64,000 nt of DNA from positions 157,746-221,745 of the forward strand of contig JAGYIQ010000003.1 of assembly GCA_018402565.1 (NCBI GenBank), given 5' to 3'. How positions within the stretch are numbered: the first letter of the stretch is position 1; every line of letters starts with the position of its first letter. Position numbers and translations under genes: made by a program. This DNA is from Pirellulaceae bacterium (GTDB lineage: Bacteria; Planctomycetota; Planctomycetia; Pirellulales; Pirellulaceae). A model generated the notes under the pieces. It searched no databases. It was not told where the DNA came from and saw nothing but the letters and a program-made list of their open reading frames with translations. This document shows, one piece after another, positions 16,828-26,338 of this stretch.

Positions 16828-18357
16828 TTGAACACGGAACAAGTCAAGACGGCGGCTTGGTTAGCAGTGGCAGCGACGCTGTCGATTCTGGCGTTTCTCA
16901 ATCTACCCAAGCCCATCGAATTGGAGAGCCAGGCCAAGGTCAATCAGGCCTTGTTCCCGACCTATCAGGCCAGCAGCGTGTGGGAGATCCAGATCCAACA
17001 GCCGCCCACCGCTGATTACAAACTGCGGCGGCCAGCGGCCGTGGTGGAGCAGTTGACCGCCAAACGCGCCGCCGGACGCGGCTGGGAATTGCTGGAGTAC
17101 GAAGGCTTCCCAGCAGAAAACACCCAACGCATTGGTCAATTGTCGGCCATTTTGAACGATCTGAAAATCCTGGAGGTCGTCAGTGAAAATGCCTCGGATG
17201 CCGAATTGGCCGAGTACGGCTTGTTGGCGGCCGATAGCAACGCAGGTCTGGCCTCGCAAAAGGGCACGCGGTTGAAGCTCAGCACCAGCGATCAAACTGT
17301 GGTGGGCGATCTGTTGGTGGGCAAGAGTATTCCCGCCAAGGATCAAGCCGTCGCCACCGCCTACGTTCGGCCCTACACAGAGTCCTCCATCTATCGGGTG
17401 GCCCTGGACAAAGAACTGCTCCGCTCCTCGTTGTTGGAGTGGATCAATCCCAACCCACTCAGCATCCAAGGCCCGGCGGACCTACCGCGAATTGGCCCCG
17501 CCTTTCGCGTGGTTACTCGGATCGAAGTCGGCACCTCACAACAAGGACGCCCCAGCAGTGATCCTTATCGGGCCGAATTCAAGTACACCGAGCCCGTGTC
17601 CCTCGAAACGCTGTCCACCATGGTCGCTGGGCAATGGCAGTCGACTGCCAAGAGTCGCTTGCCCGCCAGTCTGGAGTTTACTCAAGGTTGGCGCCGCGGC
17701 ATGGATGTGGTTCCTGCCCTATTGTTCCTGTTGGATGTCAAACGCAAGAGCCCGGCAGCGACCGAGTTGTTCCTGCGGGGCGCTCCGGCCCCAGACAAGG
17801 GTTTGGCCGAATTGGCCGAATTGGGCTTTGCCTTCGAAGCCACCGAGAACGAACCGCGACTGGTCGGGGAAACCGGCCAAATGACCGTGGCGACTGAGGG
17901 AGGTGTGCAGTTTCATTTTGCAGCCGGCCGAGTCACCGCCGAGAACAGTGTTCCGGTGGTCATCTATGCGAACTTGCGACCGGACGGGGAATTGGCCCCA
18001 CCCACCCTGGGGGAACTGCCAGCGGAGTCCGTGGATTGGGCCGAGGAGCGACGCGCTAGCGAGCTGGACAACCTGCGGCGAGAATTGGCCCGGCAAACCG
18101 AAGATTGGGAGCGATTCCAACAACAGCGTCAACAGGATCTGACGACAACCAACGAACGCTTGGCACCGTGGATCTTTTATCTACCCGCTGAGTACGTAAC
18201 CCGCGCCATCCCCGACCTCCGGCTGGGCCCAGCTCAGTCCGATGCTCCGGAAAATGCAACGGTTCCCGACGAAACGTCGGACACTGCCGACCAGTCGGAC
18301 ACGTCGGACACGTCGGACACTTCCGACACTTCCGACACGACGGACAATGCGAACTGA
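16828..18357 (+). CDS. DUF4340 domain protein, partner of the GldG-type exporter
   Basis: About 509 residues. An N-terminal hydrophobic segment (AAWLAVAATLSILAFLNLP) anchors the protein; the DUF4340-like part follows (about 75-260, including LLEYEGFPAENTQRIGQLSAILNDLKILEVVSENASDAELAEYGL read in pieces). The far C-terminus is a low-complexity run of SDT units (about 490-506). The start is a TTG at 16828 with AAGGA eight bases upstream. DUF4340 genes commonly follow ABC ATPase and GldG genes, which supports a shared exporter of unknown cargo. Confidence 0.8.
   Translation: MNTEQVKTAAWLAVAATLSILAFLNLPKPIELESQAKVNQALFPTYQASSVWEIQIQQPPTADYKLRRPAAVVEQLTAKRAAGRGWELLEYEGFPAENTQRIGQLSAILNDLKILEVVSENASDAELAEYGLLAADSNAGLASQKGTRLKLSTSDQTVVGDLLVGKSIPAKDQAVATAYVRPYTESSIYRVALDKELLRSSLLEWINPNPLSIQGPADLPRIGPAFRVVTRIEVGTSQQGRPSSDPYRAEFKYTEPVSLETLSTMVAGQWQSTAKSRLPASLEFTQGWRRGMDVVPALLFLLDVKRKSPAATELFLRGAPAPDKGLAELAELGFAFEATENEPRLVGETGQMTVATEGGVQFHFAAGRVTAENSVPVVIYANLRPDGELAPPTLGELPAESVDWAEERRASELDNLRRELARQTEDWERFQQQRQQDLTTTNERLAPWIFYLPAEYVTRAIPDLRLGPAQSDAPENATVPDETSDTADQSDTSDTSDTSDTSDTTDNAN
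18295..18345 (+). repeat. 9-bp repeat encoding Ser-Asp-Thr
   Basis: Repeated TCGGACACG / TCCGACACT units near the end of the DUF4340 gene encode SDTSDTSDTSDTSDT. Confidence 0.85.
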
Positions 18358-18367
18358 TCGCCGCGTC

Positions 18368-19900
18368 TTAGTTTTCGCGATGGCGTCGTGTGACCTTGTT
18401 CCACAAGCCGACGGCCACGGCGTGCAGTCGGCTCTGCTCTTCGCGTGAGAAGATCCCGGTAAATCCAAGCAGAAGGGCCAGCCAAGCCAACCAAGCCAAC
18501 GCGCCGCCATGGCCGATGACCAAGAGGCTGCTACCCAGCATCAGTGCCACCAAACCGAGGTCCCACCCCAGCCCCAGACGGGCTGCCACGACCATGTGGA
18601 TCAGTTGCTGGGCGGCGATGCCACAAGCGGTGCCCCAGGCAGCCCCCTCGATCCCATATTGCGGCACCAAGTAATAGTTCACAACCGCATTGACCACCAG
18701 ACCAGCGACCGTGCCCAACAGGGACCAGCGAGCGATCCCCGCGCACCAGAAGTAATTCATCCACAGCAGTGACAGGCAGCAGCCCAGGTAAAAATAGGCC
18801 AGAGCCGGCATCAGGCCAATGGCCGAATCGTATTTGCCGTTGAACAGTACGTGACAGAGCGGCCCTGCCGTGGCCACCAGGAACAGACTTAACGTCAGGC
18901 CGCACCCGCCGACCAATTTTAGCGCCAAGTGTGTCTGAAGTTGGACTTCGGCAACCTGTCCCTCCTCCCAGGCTCGAGCGGTGTATGGCAATAACGTGCG
19001 AGCCACCCAAATGACCACTGCCATCATGACTGCCGGCAGGACTTGCATCGCTTCGTACGTGCCGACCTCGTGCAACACCGTCTGTGAGGTGGCCTGATAG
19101 AGATTGACGATCATGAATTTATCGACCGTAAAAAACAAATTCCCCACCAAGTCACTGACAAAAAACAACAACAGCACAGGCAGCATCCCCGACCAGGTGC
19201 TGGCCCAGTTCAAAGCGGCCTGATCCGCCGGCAGTCCAGCCCACACTCGTCGCCACGCCGGGAACCCGATGATCAAGGGAACCATTGACGATAGAGCGAA
19301 GGCGTACAAGACCGCCCAGGCGGTGCTGCCGCAGAGGAACAAGAAGCCCAACGTCGCCAGTGTCAAAGTCAACGTGCTGACGAGATTGAGATTGGAGGCC
19401 AGACGACCATGTCGCAGTGCCAGTATCATCTCCATCACAAACGAGAACACACCAAACGGCAGCAGGACGAGAGCCGCTGCCGAAATCAAGTGCCCCAAGT
19501 TGGCATCGCCCAAGGCCCAGTCCGCGATCGTGGCGCGCTGCAAACACAACAGGCCGACGCCCAACCCCAGACTGCCGAAGCAGATAAGGGTTGCTTGCCG
19601 AATGAATCCACGCAGCTGCCCACGACTTTCATAAATAGAAAAATATCGCCCAAAGCAAGCAGGAATACTGAGCAGGAGCAATGGGGACACCGTCAGCACC
19701 ATGGTATGCAACATCGACCAAGTGCCCAGTTCCTCGGCCGGCAACCAGCGGCAGACCAACACCGAGCGCACGAACCCCAACGCCTTCTGACCGATCGTGA
19801 GCAACAACAGCAACAACAGGCTGGAGAGGAAAGAGTCAACCGCGCGTGGCGATACGGCAGATGTCGCGCCCGATAGCGGTGGAGTGGTAACGGAGGTCAT
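18368..19900 (-). CDS. Polysaccharide flippase of the MATE/Wzx type
   Basis: A 510-residue, almost wholly hydrophobic protein with about 12-14 membrane segments. It has the general pattern of polysaccharide-biosynthesis (MOP superfamily) flippases: GQKALGFVRSVLVCRWLPAEELG near the start and a long series of helices with few charges. Such proteins flip undecaprenyl-linked sugar units across the inner membrane. It converges on the DUF4340 gene (10 bp between stops) and diverges from the acyltransferase-GNAT genes, which probably serve the same polysaccharide. Confidence 0.85.
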   Translation of the reverse strand: MTSVTTPPLSGATSAVSPRAVDSFLSSLLLLLLLTIGQKALGFVRSVLVCRWLPAEELGTWSMLHTMVLTVSPLLLLSIPACFGRYFSIYESRGQLRGFIRQATLICFGSLGLGVGLLCLQRATIADWALGDANLGHLISAAALVLLPFGVFSFVMEMILALRHGRLASNLNLVSTLTLTLATLGFLFLCGSTAWAVLYAFALSSMVPLIIGFPAWRRVWAGLPADQAALNWASTWSGMLPVLLLFFVSDLVGNLFFTVDKFMIVNLYQATSQTVLHEVGTYEAMQVLPAVMMAVVIWVARTLLPYTARAWEEGQVAEVQLQTHLALKLVGGCGLTLSLFLVATAGPLCHVLFNGKYDSAIGLMPALAYFYLGCCLSLLWMNYFWCAGIARWSLLGTVAGLVVNAVVNYYLVPQYGIEGAAWGTACGIAAQQLIHMVVAARLGLGWDLGLVALMLGSSLLVIGHGGALAWLAWLALLLGFTGIFSREEQSRLHAVAVGLWNKVTRRHREN

Positions 19901-20109
19901 GGCCGGCGCGTTTCGCCCAAAGGAGGGGAGGGAATCAACGTGGAAGCATCGACAAGAATCCTAGGTTACGGATAAGGCGAGTTCGCTGGATTCCGACCGT
20001 TGCAGTCGTAAAAAGCAAAGTCGGCACAATCGTCATAACTCGTGACAGTTCGTGATCAATCGGGTCGCACCTCCGATTTGTACGGGAAGGAACGAAGCCT
20101 TATTGAGCT

Positions 20110-21402
20110 ATGAATTTGAAGGGCTGCACGAATTTGAAGGGCCACACCGCGCCGGCTCCCTCATTCGACGACGTGACCCCGCACCATGTTCCTCCCAGCT
20201 GGAAGGCTTTGCCCCCTGTGACAGCGACCACTGCTGGCGACTTCATTCCGACCGCTCATGTCGTCTCCAAAGCCAACCGAATCTTTGAACTGGACGCGTT
20301 GAGGGCCTTGGCAGCGATCAACTTGATGCTGTTCCATTTCACCTGGGTCTACGCTGAAAAGTACGGCTTTACCTCGGACATCGCCTTCAAGTACCCGTAC
20401 GGGAAGTACGGCACGCAGTTGTTCTTTATGCTCAGCGGCTTGGTCAATGCCATGACACTGCTGCGTCGTCCGTCCGCCAGCGAATACCTCAAAAGTCGAT
20501 CGATTCGCATCCTCCCCCCGTTTCTGCTGGTGTTGGGACTGAACCTTTTGTTGGTGCAATGGATGCCCCTGCGAGACCATGTCCAGTTGTCGACCGCAAC
20601 GGTGGCGGCCAATGCCACATTGGTCCCGGGGTTGCTGGGTTACGAATGCATCGAGCCTGTGACGTGGACCCTGCAGGTCGAAGTCCAATTTTACGCGGCG
20701 TTATTGCTGCTGTTTGCCAGCGGCGCGCTGCAGCGTCCGTTTTGGCCGCTGGTGGGTTGCCTAGCGTTTTGTGGCGTGTACGGTGGCTGGCACAACCAAA
20801 TCGATGACACCTTAATTAACAGTCAATTTTATGCCTGGAGTCGATGGTGGCGAGAGGCATTGATCGTCGATCACTTCCCGTTGTTTGCCATGGGTATCTT
20901 CATCCATCAAGGCTACTTGGAACGCAGGCTATCGCAGAAAATTAAATATTCGATCGGTGTACTGCTCGCGGCTGTGGTGTTTCATGCGATCGACCTAAGA
21001 CACAGTTCGCCGATCGCGACCTTGGCCTTGATTGGTCTATTGGTCGCGGCCCAATACGGCAAACTACCGGTCCTGCGGATCAAGCCCCTGTTGTTTATCA
21101 GCGGCATTTCCTACTCGCTGTACCTGCTGCACAACAACTTGGGCACCGTAATCATTTATTACTTGAATCACAACGGCGTGCCTCCGTTGGCCTGTTTCGT
21201 GATCACGATGGGATTGGTGATCGCTATCTCTGCCCTGGCCGCCTACGGTATCGAACGCCCATTGGGTCGCCTGGTCCATCGCCTCTGGACGCCGAATGCG
21301 GCGACGCTGCCCACCAAGCTCGAAACAACACGACCGGCGGTTGCGCGAGAACTGGAAGTTGCTCGACCAGCCACCCCTTCACCCGCTGAAAGCTGTTCAT
21401 GA
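20110..21402 (+). CDS. Acyltransferase family 3 (OafA/YrhL type) membrane protein
   Basis: A 430-residue protein with about ten membrane segments. After a cytoplasmic N-terminal tail of about 60 residues comes ELDALRALAAINLMLFHF, whose His in LFHF is the family's catalytic residue. Further matches are LFFMLSGLV, RSIRILPPF and GISYSLYLLHNNLG. Members O-acetylate or otherwise acylate sugars of surface polysaccharides. The start at 20110 (MNLKGCTNLKG) contains a short duplicated stretch; a later start is possible. The stop overlaps the next gene's ATG (ATGA). Confidence 0.88.
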   Translation: MNLKGCTNLKGHTAPAPSFDDVTPHHVPPSWKALPPVTATTAGDFIPTAHVVSKANRIFELDALRALAAINLMLFHFTWVYAEKYGFTSDIAFKYPYGKYGTQLFFMLSGLVNAMTLLRRPSASEYLKSRSIRILPPFLLVLGLNLLLVQWMPLRDHVQLSTATVAANATLVPGLLGYECIEPVTWTLQVEVQFYAALLLLFASGALQRPFWPLVGCLAFCGVYGGWHNQIDDTLINSQFYAWSRWWREALIVDHFPLFAMGIFIHQGYLERRLSQKIKYSIGVLLAAVVFHAIDLRHSSPIATLALIGLLVAAQYGKLPVLRIKPLLFISGISYSLYLLHNNLGTVIIYYLNHNGVPPLACFVITMGLVIAISALAAYGIERPLGRLVHRLWTPNAATLPTKLETTRPAVARELEVARPATPSPAESCS

Positions 21403-22664
21403 ACGCGCCCTTGCGGACAAGACACCTCCCCTCACTGGACGAGGCGACCGACTCATCCTGGCGGCCGACCAAGACTTCACCTCCGGCGGTGGAGGACAAT
21501 TCGCTATCGCCCGTCCGACGAAAAATCGGTTCAACGAAACCCACTTTGCAGATCGAATTGATCGAGTCGATCGAAGCCTGGGACGCCATCGACCAGGACT
21601 GGGAACGGATCACGGGAGGGCATCCCCTGCATGGACGAGCCTGGCTGCAAGCTTGGTGGCAGGAACTGGGCGCCGCCTCTGGGCAATTGGCCATCGTGCT
21701 GGTGCGAGAGCAGCAAGAATTGGTCGGAGCGGCTCCGTTTTATGTCACTCACGATTGGAGCGGCCGTACGCTACGCTTCTTGGGGAGCGGACTCGCATGC
21801 ACCGACTATCTTGATGTTTTTTGCCGGCCAGGCTGGACCACGCCTGTGGGGCAAGCCATTGCCGATTGGCTGCAGTCACCGACCGTCCGACAGCACTGGG
21901 GTCGTATCGAACTGGTCGAACTCGAGGGGCACGTGGCCAATGCACCGGGCGTGGTCGCGTTGCAAGACGCGTTGGCCCAAGCGGGCTGGGGCGAAGAGAT
22001 CACCGCCCTGGAGAGCTGTTGGGTGGTTCGCCTACCAGCCAACTGGGACGACTATGTCGCCGGTCTCAACTATCGTGGTCGACGCCGAGCTCGACAGGCC
22101 ACCAAGCTACGGGACCAAGGTCGCGTGACTTATCAAGTCGTTCAGCAGCCGGCTGAAATCGAACAACGCTGGCCTGACTTTACTCGCTTGCATCAAAATC
22201 GCCGCCGCGAGAAAGGGGAAGCCGGCTGCTTTGCCGACCAGTCTTTTGAACGCTTCCTAGAACGGGCCGTTAAACAATTGGCCCAGCAAAACCAAGTCGC
22301 TCTGGTGGGACTGGTCCATGAGGGCCAGTGGATCGCAACCGGCTTGCAACTCCGCAACGCCGATCATTGTCACTTGTATCAGACAGGCATGGATTGCCAG
22401 TTCATCAAGCTGGAGCCCGGGCATGTGATCAATGCCCTCATGCTGCAACACACGCTGACGACAGGCGGCACGTCGTTTGACTTTCTCCGCGGCAATGAGC
22501 CCTACAAGGCGCGTTGGAACGCGGAACCCACACCCTTGGTGCGAACACGTTTGTGGAATCCCTGCTTCTCAGCGCTGATGCGCTCCCAACTGGCCGCCGC
22601 GGGGCGTCAAGTGAAACATTGGCTCAAGAAGACATCGAAACTGCCGGCGAAAGAAACCGAATAA
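21399..22664 (+). CDS. GNAT-type acyltransferase, CelD/FemAB-like (first copy)
   Basis: About 421 residues. It resembles the CelD/BcsL-type N-acyltransferase group: IEAWDAIDQDWERI at the start, NYRGRRRARQATKLRDQGRVTY in the middle and DHCHLYQTGMDCQFIKLEPGHVINALML toward the end, where the fold binds acyl-CoA. These enzymes are usual in polysaccharide loci. It overlaps the acyltransferase stop by four bases, and the second paralogue starts on the base after its stop, so translation is tightly coupled. Confidence 0.82.
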   Translation: MNAPLRTRHLPSLDEATDSSWRPTKTSPPAVEDNSLSPVRRKIGSTKPTLQIELIESIEAWDAIDQDWERITGGHPLHGRAWLQAWWQELGAASGQLAIVLVREQQELVGAAPFYVTHDWSGRTLRFLGSGLACTDYLDVFCRPGWTTPVGQAIADWLQSPTVRQHWGRIELVELEGHVANAPGVVALQDALAQAGWGEEITALESCWVVRLPANWDDYVAGLNYRGRRRARQATKLRDQGRVTYQVVQQPAEIEQRWPDFTRLHQNRRREKGEAGCFADQSFERFLERAVKQLAQQNQVALVGLVHEGQWIATGLQLRNADHCHLYQTGMDCQFIKLEPGHVINALMLQHTLTTGGTSFDFLRGNEPYKARWNAEPTPLVRTRLWNPCFSALMRSQLAAAGRQVKHWLKKTSKLPAKETE

Positions 22665-23831
22665 ATGAACGATCTCGACATCATTCGCATCAAGTCGCAG
22701 CAAGAATTCCAACTGTACCAGAAGCCCTGGGACCAATTGTATCAGGAATGCCCCCAACACCAGGCGACCGCCCGACACGCCTTGGTGTCGGCCTACTGGG
22801 CTGCCTTCTTGAGCGATCGCCCGGCCGAGATTCTGGGATTGGCCCTGCCGGACACAGGCGAGCTCGTGGCGGCATTCCCGCTGGGTTGGCACAAGCTGAT
22901 GCGGCTGGTGCCCTACGCCAAGAACTTCTCGAATCCATGGGCCTTGGGTTTGGTCGGTCTCCTCTCGCCGCGCTGGGATGCCCAAAAACTGCAACCCCAA
23001 CTACGAACAGCCTTTGCGGCACTCGGTCAACCCATGCTGACCTGGGATTTTGTGTCAGATGAAAATCCAGTGGCTCAGCGATTGCTGACCGAGGACTTGC
23101 TACCGGGAGCCACTGTACGACGAGTGGACCTATTCACTGTGGGCAAAACCATGCTCAAGGCGACCTGGGACGACTTCATCGCCGATTGGTCAAAGAACCG
23201 ACGTCGATTTATCCGTCGTGCCAGCGAACAGTTGCGGGAGCGCGGCGACTACCGCATGGTGGCCTGGCACAACGCCTCCTTGGCGGAAGCCAAATCCGCT
23301 TGGCAAGCCTGTCTACAGATCGAATCCCGCGGCTGGAAGGGACAGGACGGCAGCGACATCGGCTCCAACTCGCCCGCCCGCCAGTATTACGATGAAGTGC
23401 TGCGGCACCTGCACCCAACGGGCGAATTACGCTTCTACACCTTGGAATTGAACGGCCAACCGATCGCCTACGATTTCGGCTACCTGCACCGACGAGTCGC
23501 CACATCGCTGAAAGTCTCTTACGATCCCGACTTCGCTACCTACAGCCCCGGCCACGTGCTCAATAGCTTGGTGATCCAAGACTTGATTCAGCAGCAAGAA
23601 GCCGAGTGGATCGACACGGTTGGCGAACTCAACGAGGCCAACAGCAAATGGTGCGGCGAGAGCTACCGCTGCCAGCGTCTGGAAATCGGACTAGCGGGCG
23701 GATGGAGCCAGCACGCGGTCAAATCCCGCGCCTGGTTGCGTGCGTGGAAACGGCAATGGGAACAACGCCGCAGCGGCACGACTCAAACGACGCCTGCTGC
23801 GGCTCAAGGCGACGCCGCTCAAGAGCCTTGA
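22665..23831 (+). CDS. GNAT-type acyltransferase, CelD/FemAB-like (second copy)
   Basis: About 388 residues, same architecture as the previous gene: an N-terminal strand region, WSKNRRRFIRRASEQLRERGDYRM matching the Arg-rich block of copy one, then LNGQPIAYDFGYLHRRVATSLKVSYDPDFATYSPGHVLNSLVIQ, which corresponds to the acyl-CoA-binding region. The two look like an old tandem duplication that has diverged strongly. Likely substrate is a sugar or lipid-linked intermediate of the neighbouring polysaccharide, but this is inference. Confidence 0.82.
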   Translation: MNDLDIIRIKSQQEFQLYQKPWDQLYQECPQHQATARHALVSAYWAAFLSDRPAEILGLALPDTGELVAAFPLGWHKLMRLVPYAKNFSNPWALGLVGLLSPRWDAQKLQPQLRTAFAALGQPMLTWDFVSDENPVAQRLLTEDLLPGATVRRVDLFTVGKTMLKATWDDFIADWSKNRRRFIRRASEQLRERGDYRMVAWHNASLAEAKSAWQACLQIESRGWKGQDGSDIGSNSPARQYYDEVLRHLHPTGELRFYTLELNGQPIAYDFGYLHRRVATSLKVSYDPDFATYSPGHVLNSLVIQDLIQQQEAEWIDTVGELNEANSKWCGESYRCQRLEIGLAGGWSQHAVKSRAWLRAWKRQWEQRRSGTTQTTPAAAQGDAAQEP

Positions 23832-23882
23832 TCGAACCGCAATCCACACCGTTGACGGAGTTCCCCCGCGGGGCGCCCCAGT

Positions 23883-25853
23883 TCAACTTTCGGCCACTTC
23901 GCGAACCGCTCGCATCACGTCGGCGACCGACGGCAAACAGCCGTACTCGTAGATCGGGTTGTACCCGATGTGCACGTCCGGCTTGGATACCAAACGCGGC
24001 GCAGCCAGGAAATTGCCGAAGCGATCTTCGCTGCCCAACATTTCGGCAATGATCATTTGCCCGACCGAACAGGATTCGCCGTCCTCTTGGACCACGACCA
24101 AACGCCCCGTCTTGGCCAACGACTTCTCCACGGTATCGCGATCCCAGGGCATGATGGTCCGCAGATCGATCACCTCCACATCAACCTCCTCCTGCAACCG
24201 TCGGGCGGCTTCCAAGACGGGCTCGGTCGTATTGCCCCATGTGACGATCGTCAGGTCTTTGCCGGCTCGGCGAATCCGAGCCTGACCGAAGGGCACCGGC
24301 GGGACCACGGCCGGAACATCCATCTGTTGGCGGAACAAGTGCTTGGGTACCAGATAAATAACCGGATTCTCGCTATGCATCGCCGTCCACATCAAGGCAG
24401 CAGCATCTTCCGGCGTACTGGGGACCACCACGCGCAGCCCCGGTATGTGAGCAAACAAGGCTTCGTTGGCCTGACTGTGCCACAATGAGCCGCCCGGTAA
24501 GTAGGCGCCGTACGGCGCGTAGACCACCATGGGACAGGTCCATTGCCCGAACGTCCGCCACCGCAACGTCGACATGTTTTGACTGATTTGGTTCCAGCCC
24601 GGGCCATGGAAGTCGACAAACTGCAACTCGAACACCGGCCGCATCCCGTAGCTGGCCATGCCACAGCCAACCCCCATGATGGTGGCTTCGGCCAGGGGTG
24701 AATTGAAGACGCGGTCCGGGTGCGCATCGCTCAAGCCAGCCGTCAAACGGAACACGCCGCCCTTGGGGTCCTCGATGTCTTCGCCGAAAAATACGTAATC
24801 CGGGTTGCCAGCCAATCCCGCCTTGAACACGGCATTGATGGCATCCACCATTCGCCACTTGCGGCCACCCTCCAATGGGACGCTGGCCGGAACAGGATCC
24901 TCACCGTACAAGTGCAACAGCAGTTCCGCTGCCTTGGGATCCTCGGTGCCTTCGGCCTGCAGGTACTCGCGATCCACCTGATCGTCGATTTGCCGCTTTT
25001 CCTCCTCCCATTGTTCGGCGGTCAGTTCGCCGGCCTCGATCAATTCACTCGCCAAAACACTGATCGGGTCGCGTTGGCTCATTTCCTGGATCTCGTCCAG
25101 CGGCCGATAGACGCGGTGGTCGTCACTGCTGGTATGACTGCAGAGCCGGTCCAGTTCACAAATCATCAATGTCGGGCCATGGCCAGACCGCGCGCGCTCA
25201 AAGGCCTTCTGGGTGGCCTCCAACACGCGGTCCGGATGCCGAGCATCCACCGGCAATAGATTGCAACCGGCCCCAAAAATGCCCAACTTGAAGGGATTAA
25301 ACTTGTCGGTATTGGTGCTGATCCCGTAACGATTGTCTTCGACGACAAAGACAATCGGCAACTTCCGCTCGGCGGCGAACGCCACGGCCTCGTAGAACTC
25401 ACCCTGGCGACTGGCGGCGTCCCCCACCGTGGCGACGACCAAACTGTCCTCACCCCGCAACTGCATCGCCATGGCCGCTCCACAAGCCGGCAACAGGTTG
25501 GCGGCCGTCGGGGTCGGCACACTCCAGATATTCTTGTCGCGGAACGAGTAGTGCCCCGGCATCTGGCGACCACCACTGTTGCTGCTCCGCTTGGCGAAAT
25601 ACGCCAACGCCAATTCCATGTTCCTGACGCCGCGGGCCAACACCATGGCCCGGTCCCGATAATAGGGAAACAGGTAGTCATCCGCACCCATCTGCAGGGC
25701 CATGACTGCCAAGGTCTCATGCCCCATCCCGGCCACCTGAAACCAGCCCTTGCTCTGACGCAGCAGCACGCCCTCGCGGCGATCACCCTCGCGACTCAAG
25801 TACATCAACTTTAACAATTGCACCTTGTTGTAGGTCGCTTGCTGCGTTGTCAT
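23883..25853 (-). CDS. Fused alpha-beta E1 of a 2-oxoacid dehydrogenase complex
   Basis: About 656 residues with the thiamine-diphosphate E1-alpha part first (to about 330) and the transketolase-like E1-beta part after it (about 345-650). The ThDP/Mg motif starts VGDAASRQGEFYEAV and ends VVEDNRYGIST; the beta half has FGEDIEDPKGGVFRLTAGL and YAPYGAYLPGGSLWHSQ. The protein decarboxylates a 2-oxo acid (pyruvate or a branched-chain oxoacid; the choice cannot be made here). The start at 25853 has GGAG upstream and removes 16 poor residues. No E2 or E3 gene lies in the window. Confidence 0.92.
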   Translation of the reverse strand: MTTQQATYNKVQLLKLMYLSREGDRREGVLLRQSKGWFQVAGMGHETLAVMALQMGADDYLFPYYRDRAMVLARGVRNMELALAYFAKRSSNSGGRQMPGHYSFRDKNIWSVPTPTAANLLPACGAAMAMQLRGEDSLVVATVGDAASRQGEFYEAVAFAAERKLPIVFVVEDNRYGISTNTDKFNPFKLGIFGAGCNLLPVDARHPDRVLEATQKAFERARSGHGPTLMICELDRLCSHTSSDDHRVYRPLDEIQEMSQRDPISVLASELIEAGELTAEQWEEEKRQIDDQVDREYLQAEGTEDPKAAELLLHLYGEDPVPASVPLEGGRKWRMVDAINAVFKAGLAGNPDYVFFGEDIEDPKGGVFRLTAGLSDAHPDRVFNSPLAEATIMGVGCGMASYGMRPVFELQFVDFHGPGWNQISQNMSTLRWRTFGQWTCPMVVYAPYGAYLPGGSLWHSQANEALFAHIPGLRVVVPSTPEDAAALMWTAMHSENPVIYLVPKHLFRQQMDVPAVVPPVPFGQARIRRAGKDLTIVTWGNTTEPVLEAARRLQEEVDVEVIDLRTIMPWDRDTVEKSLAKTGRLVVVQEDGESCSVGQMIIAEMLGSEDRFGNFLAAPRLVSKPDVHIGYNPIYEYGCLPSVADVMRAVREVAES

Positions 25854-26272
25854 ATCCGTCTCCGCTGTTGGCTCGTTACGTGAGGGAAATCGTCGCCCCA
25901 TCCAGCCCCGCCGCTAAAAAGTTTGACGCAGTCAGTGTATCGGAGGGCAAAAGGCGCTGCCTAGCCGACTGGCCATTGAGCCAACCGGCATCCCGGGAAA
26001 AGTTGGGGCTTCACTTCCACAGTCACTGAACCGGAAAGCCCGCTTAATGTTAATTGCAGCACCCTAAGAATAATCTCTCAGGATCAAATTCCGCTGCAGT
26101 CGGATTATACCATTCCCCCGCGGCCCGTCTAGGGCGGGCCCGCAATCCGCCGCCGATCCCCGCCCGGGAAGCATGCGCTGGACCAGCCTGGCAAAAACCC
26201 CGGTCAAAAAACCCCGGTCAAAAAGCCCCATGAAAAAGACCGGTGAAAAAGCCCCATAAAAAAAAGCCCCAT
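25854..26272. other. Intergenic region between rpoC and the E1 gene
   Basis: It holds the candidate E1 promoter (26104-26131) and, at 26195-26272, a run of A-rich/C-rich blocks such as AAAAAGCCCC repeated several times. On the rpoC transcript these read as GGGGCUUUUU blocks following the main terminator. No gene seen. Confidence 0.6.
26104..26131 (-). promoter_or_regulatory. Candidate promoter for the E1 gene
   Basis: On the minus strand TAGACG (26126-26131) is followed after 16 bp by TGG-TATAAT (26104-26109), an exact -10 box with an extended -10 like TGG. It lies about 250 bp upstream of the E1 start and downstream of the rpoC terminator. Confidence 0.5.
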
Positions 26273-26302
26273 AAAAAAAGCCCGGTGCAACCCACCGGGC
26301 TT
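26273..26302 (-). terminator. Rho-independent terminator of the tuf-rpoC operon
   Basis: On the transcript the 10-bp perfect stem AAGCCCGGTG / CACCGGGCTT (26293-26302 and 26278-26287) with a 5-base loop is followed directly by a T-run, 37 bases past the rpoC stop. This is a textbook terminator. Confidence 0.92.
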
Positions 26303-26338
26303 GAGCTCTCTTCAGCAGGCAAGTGCCGCGTCCAACAA

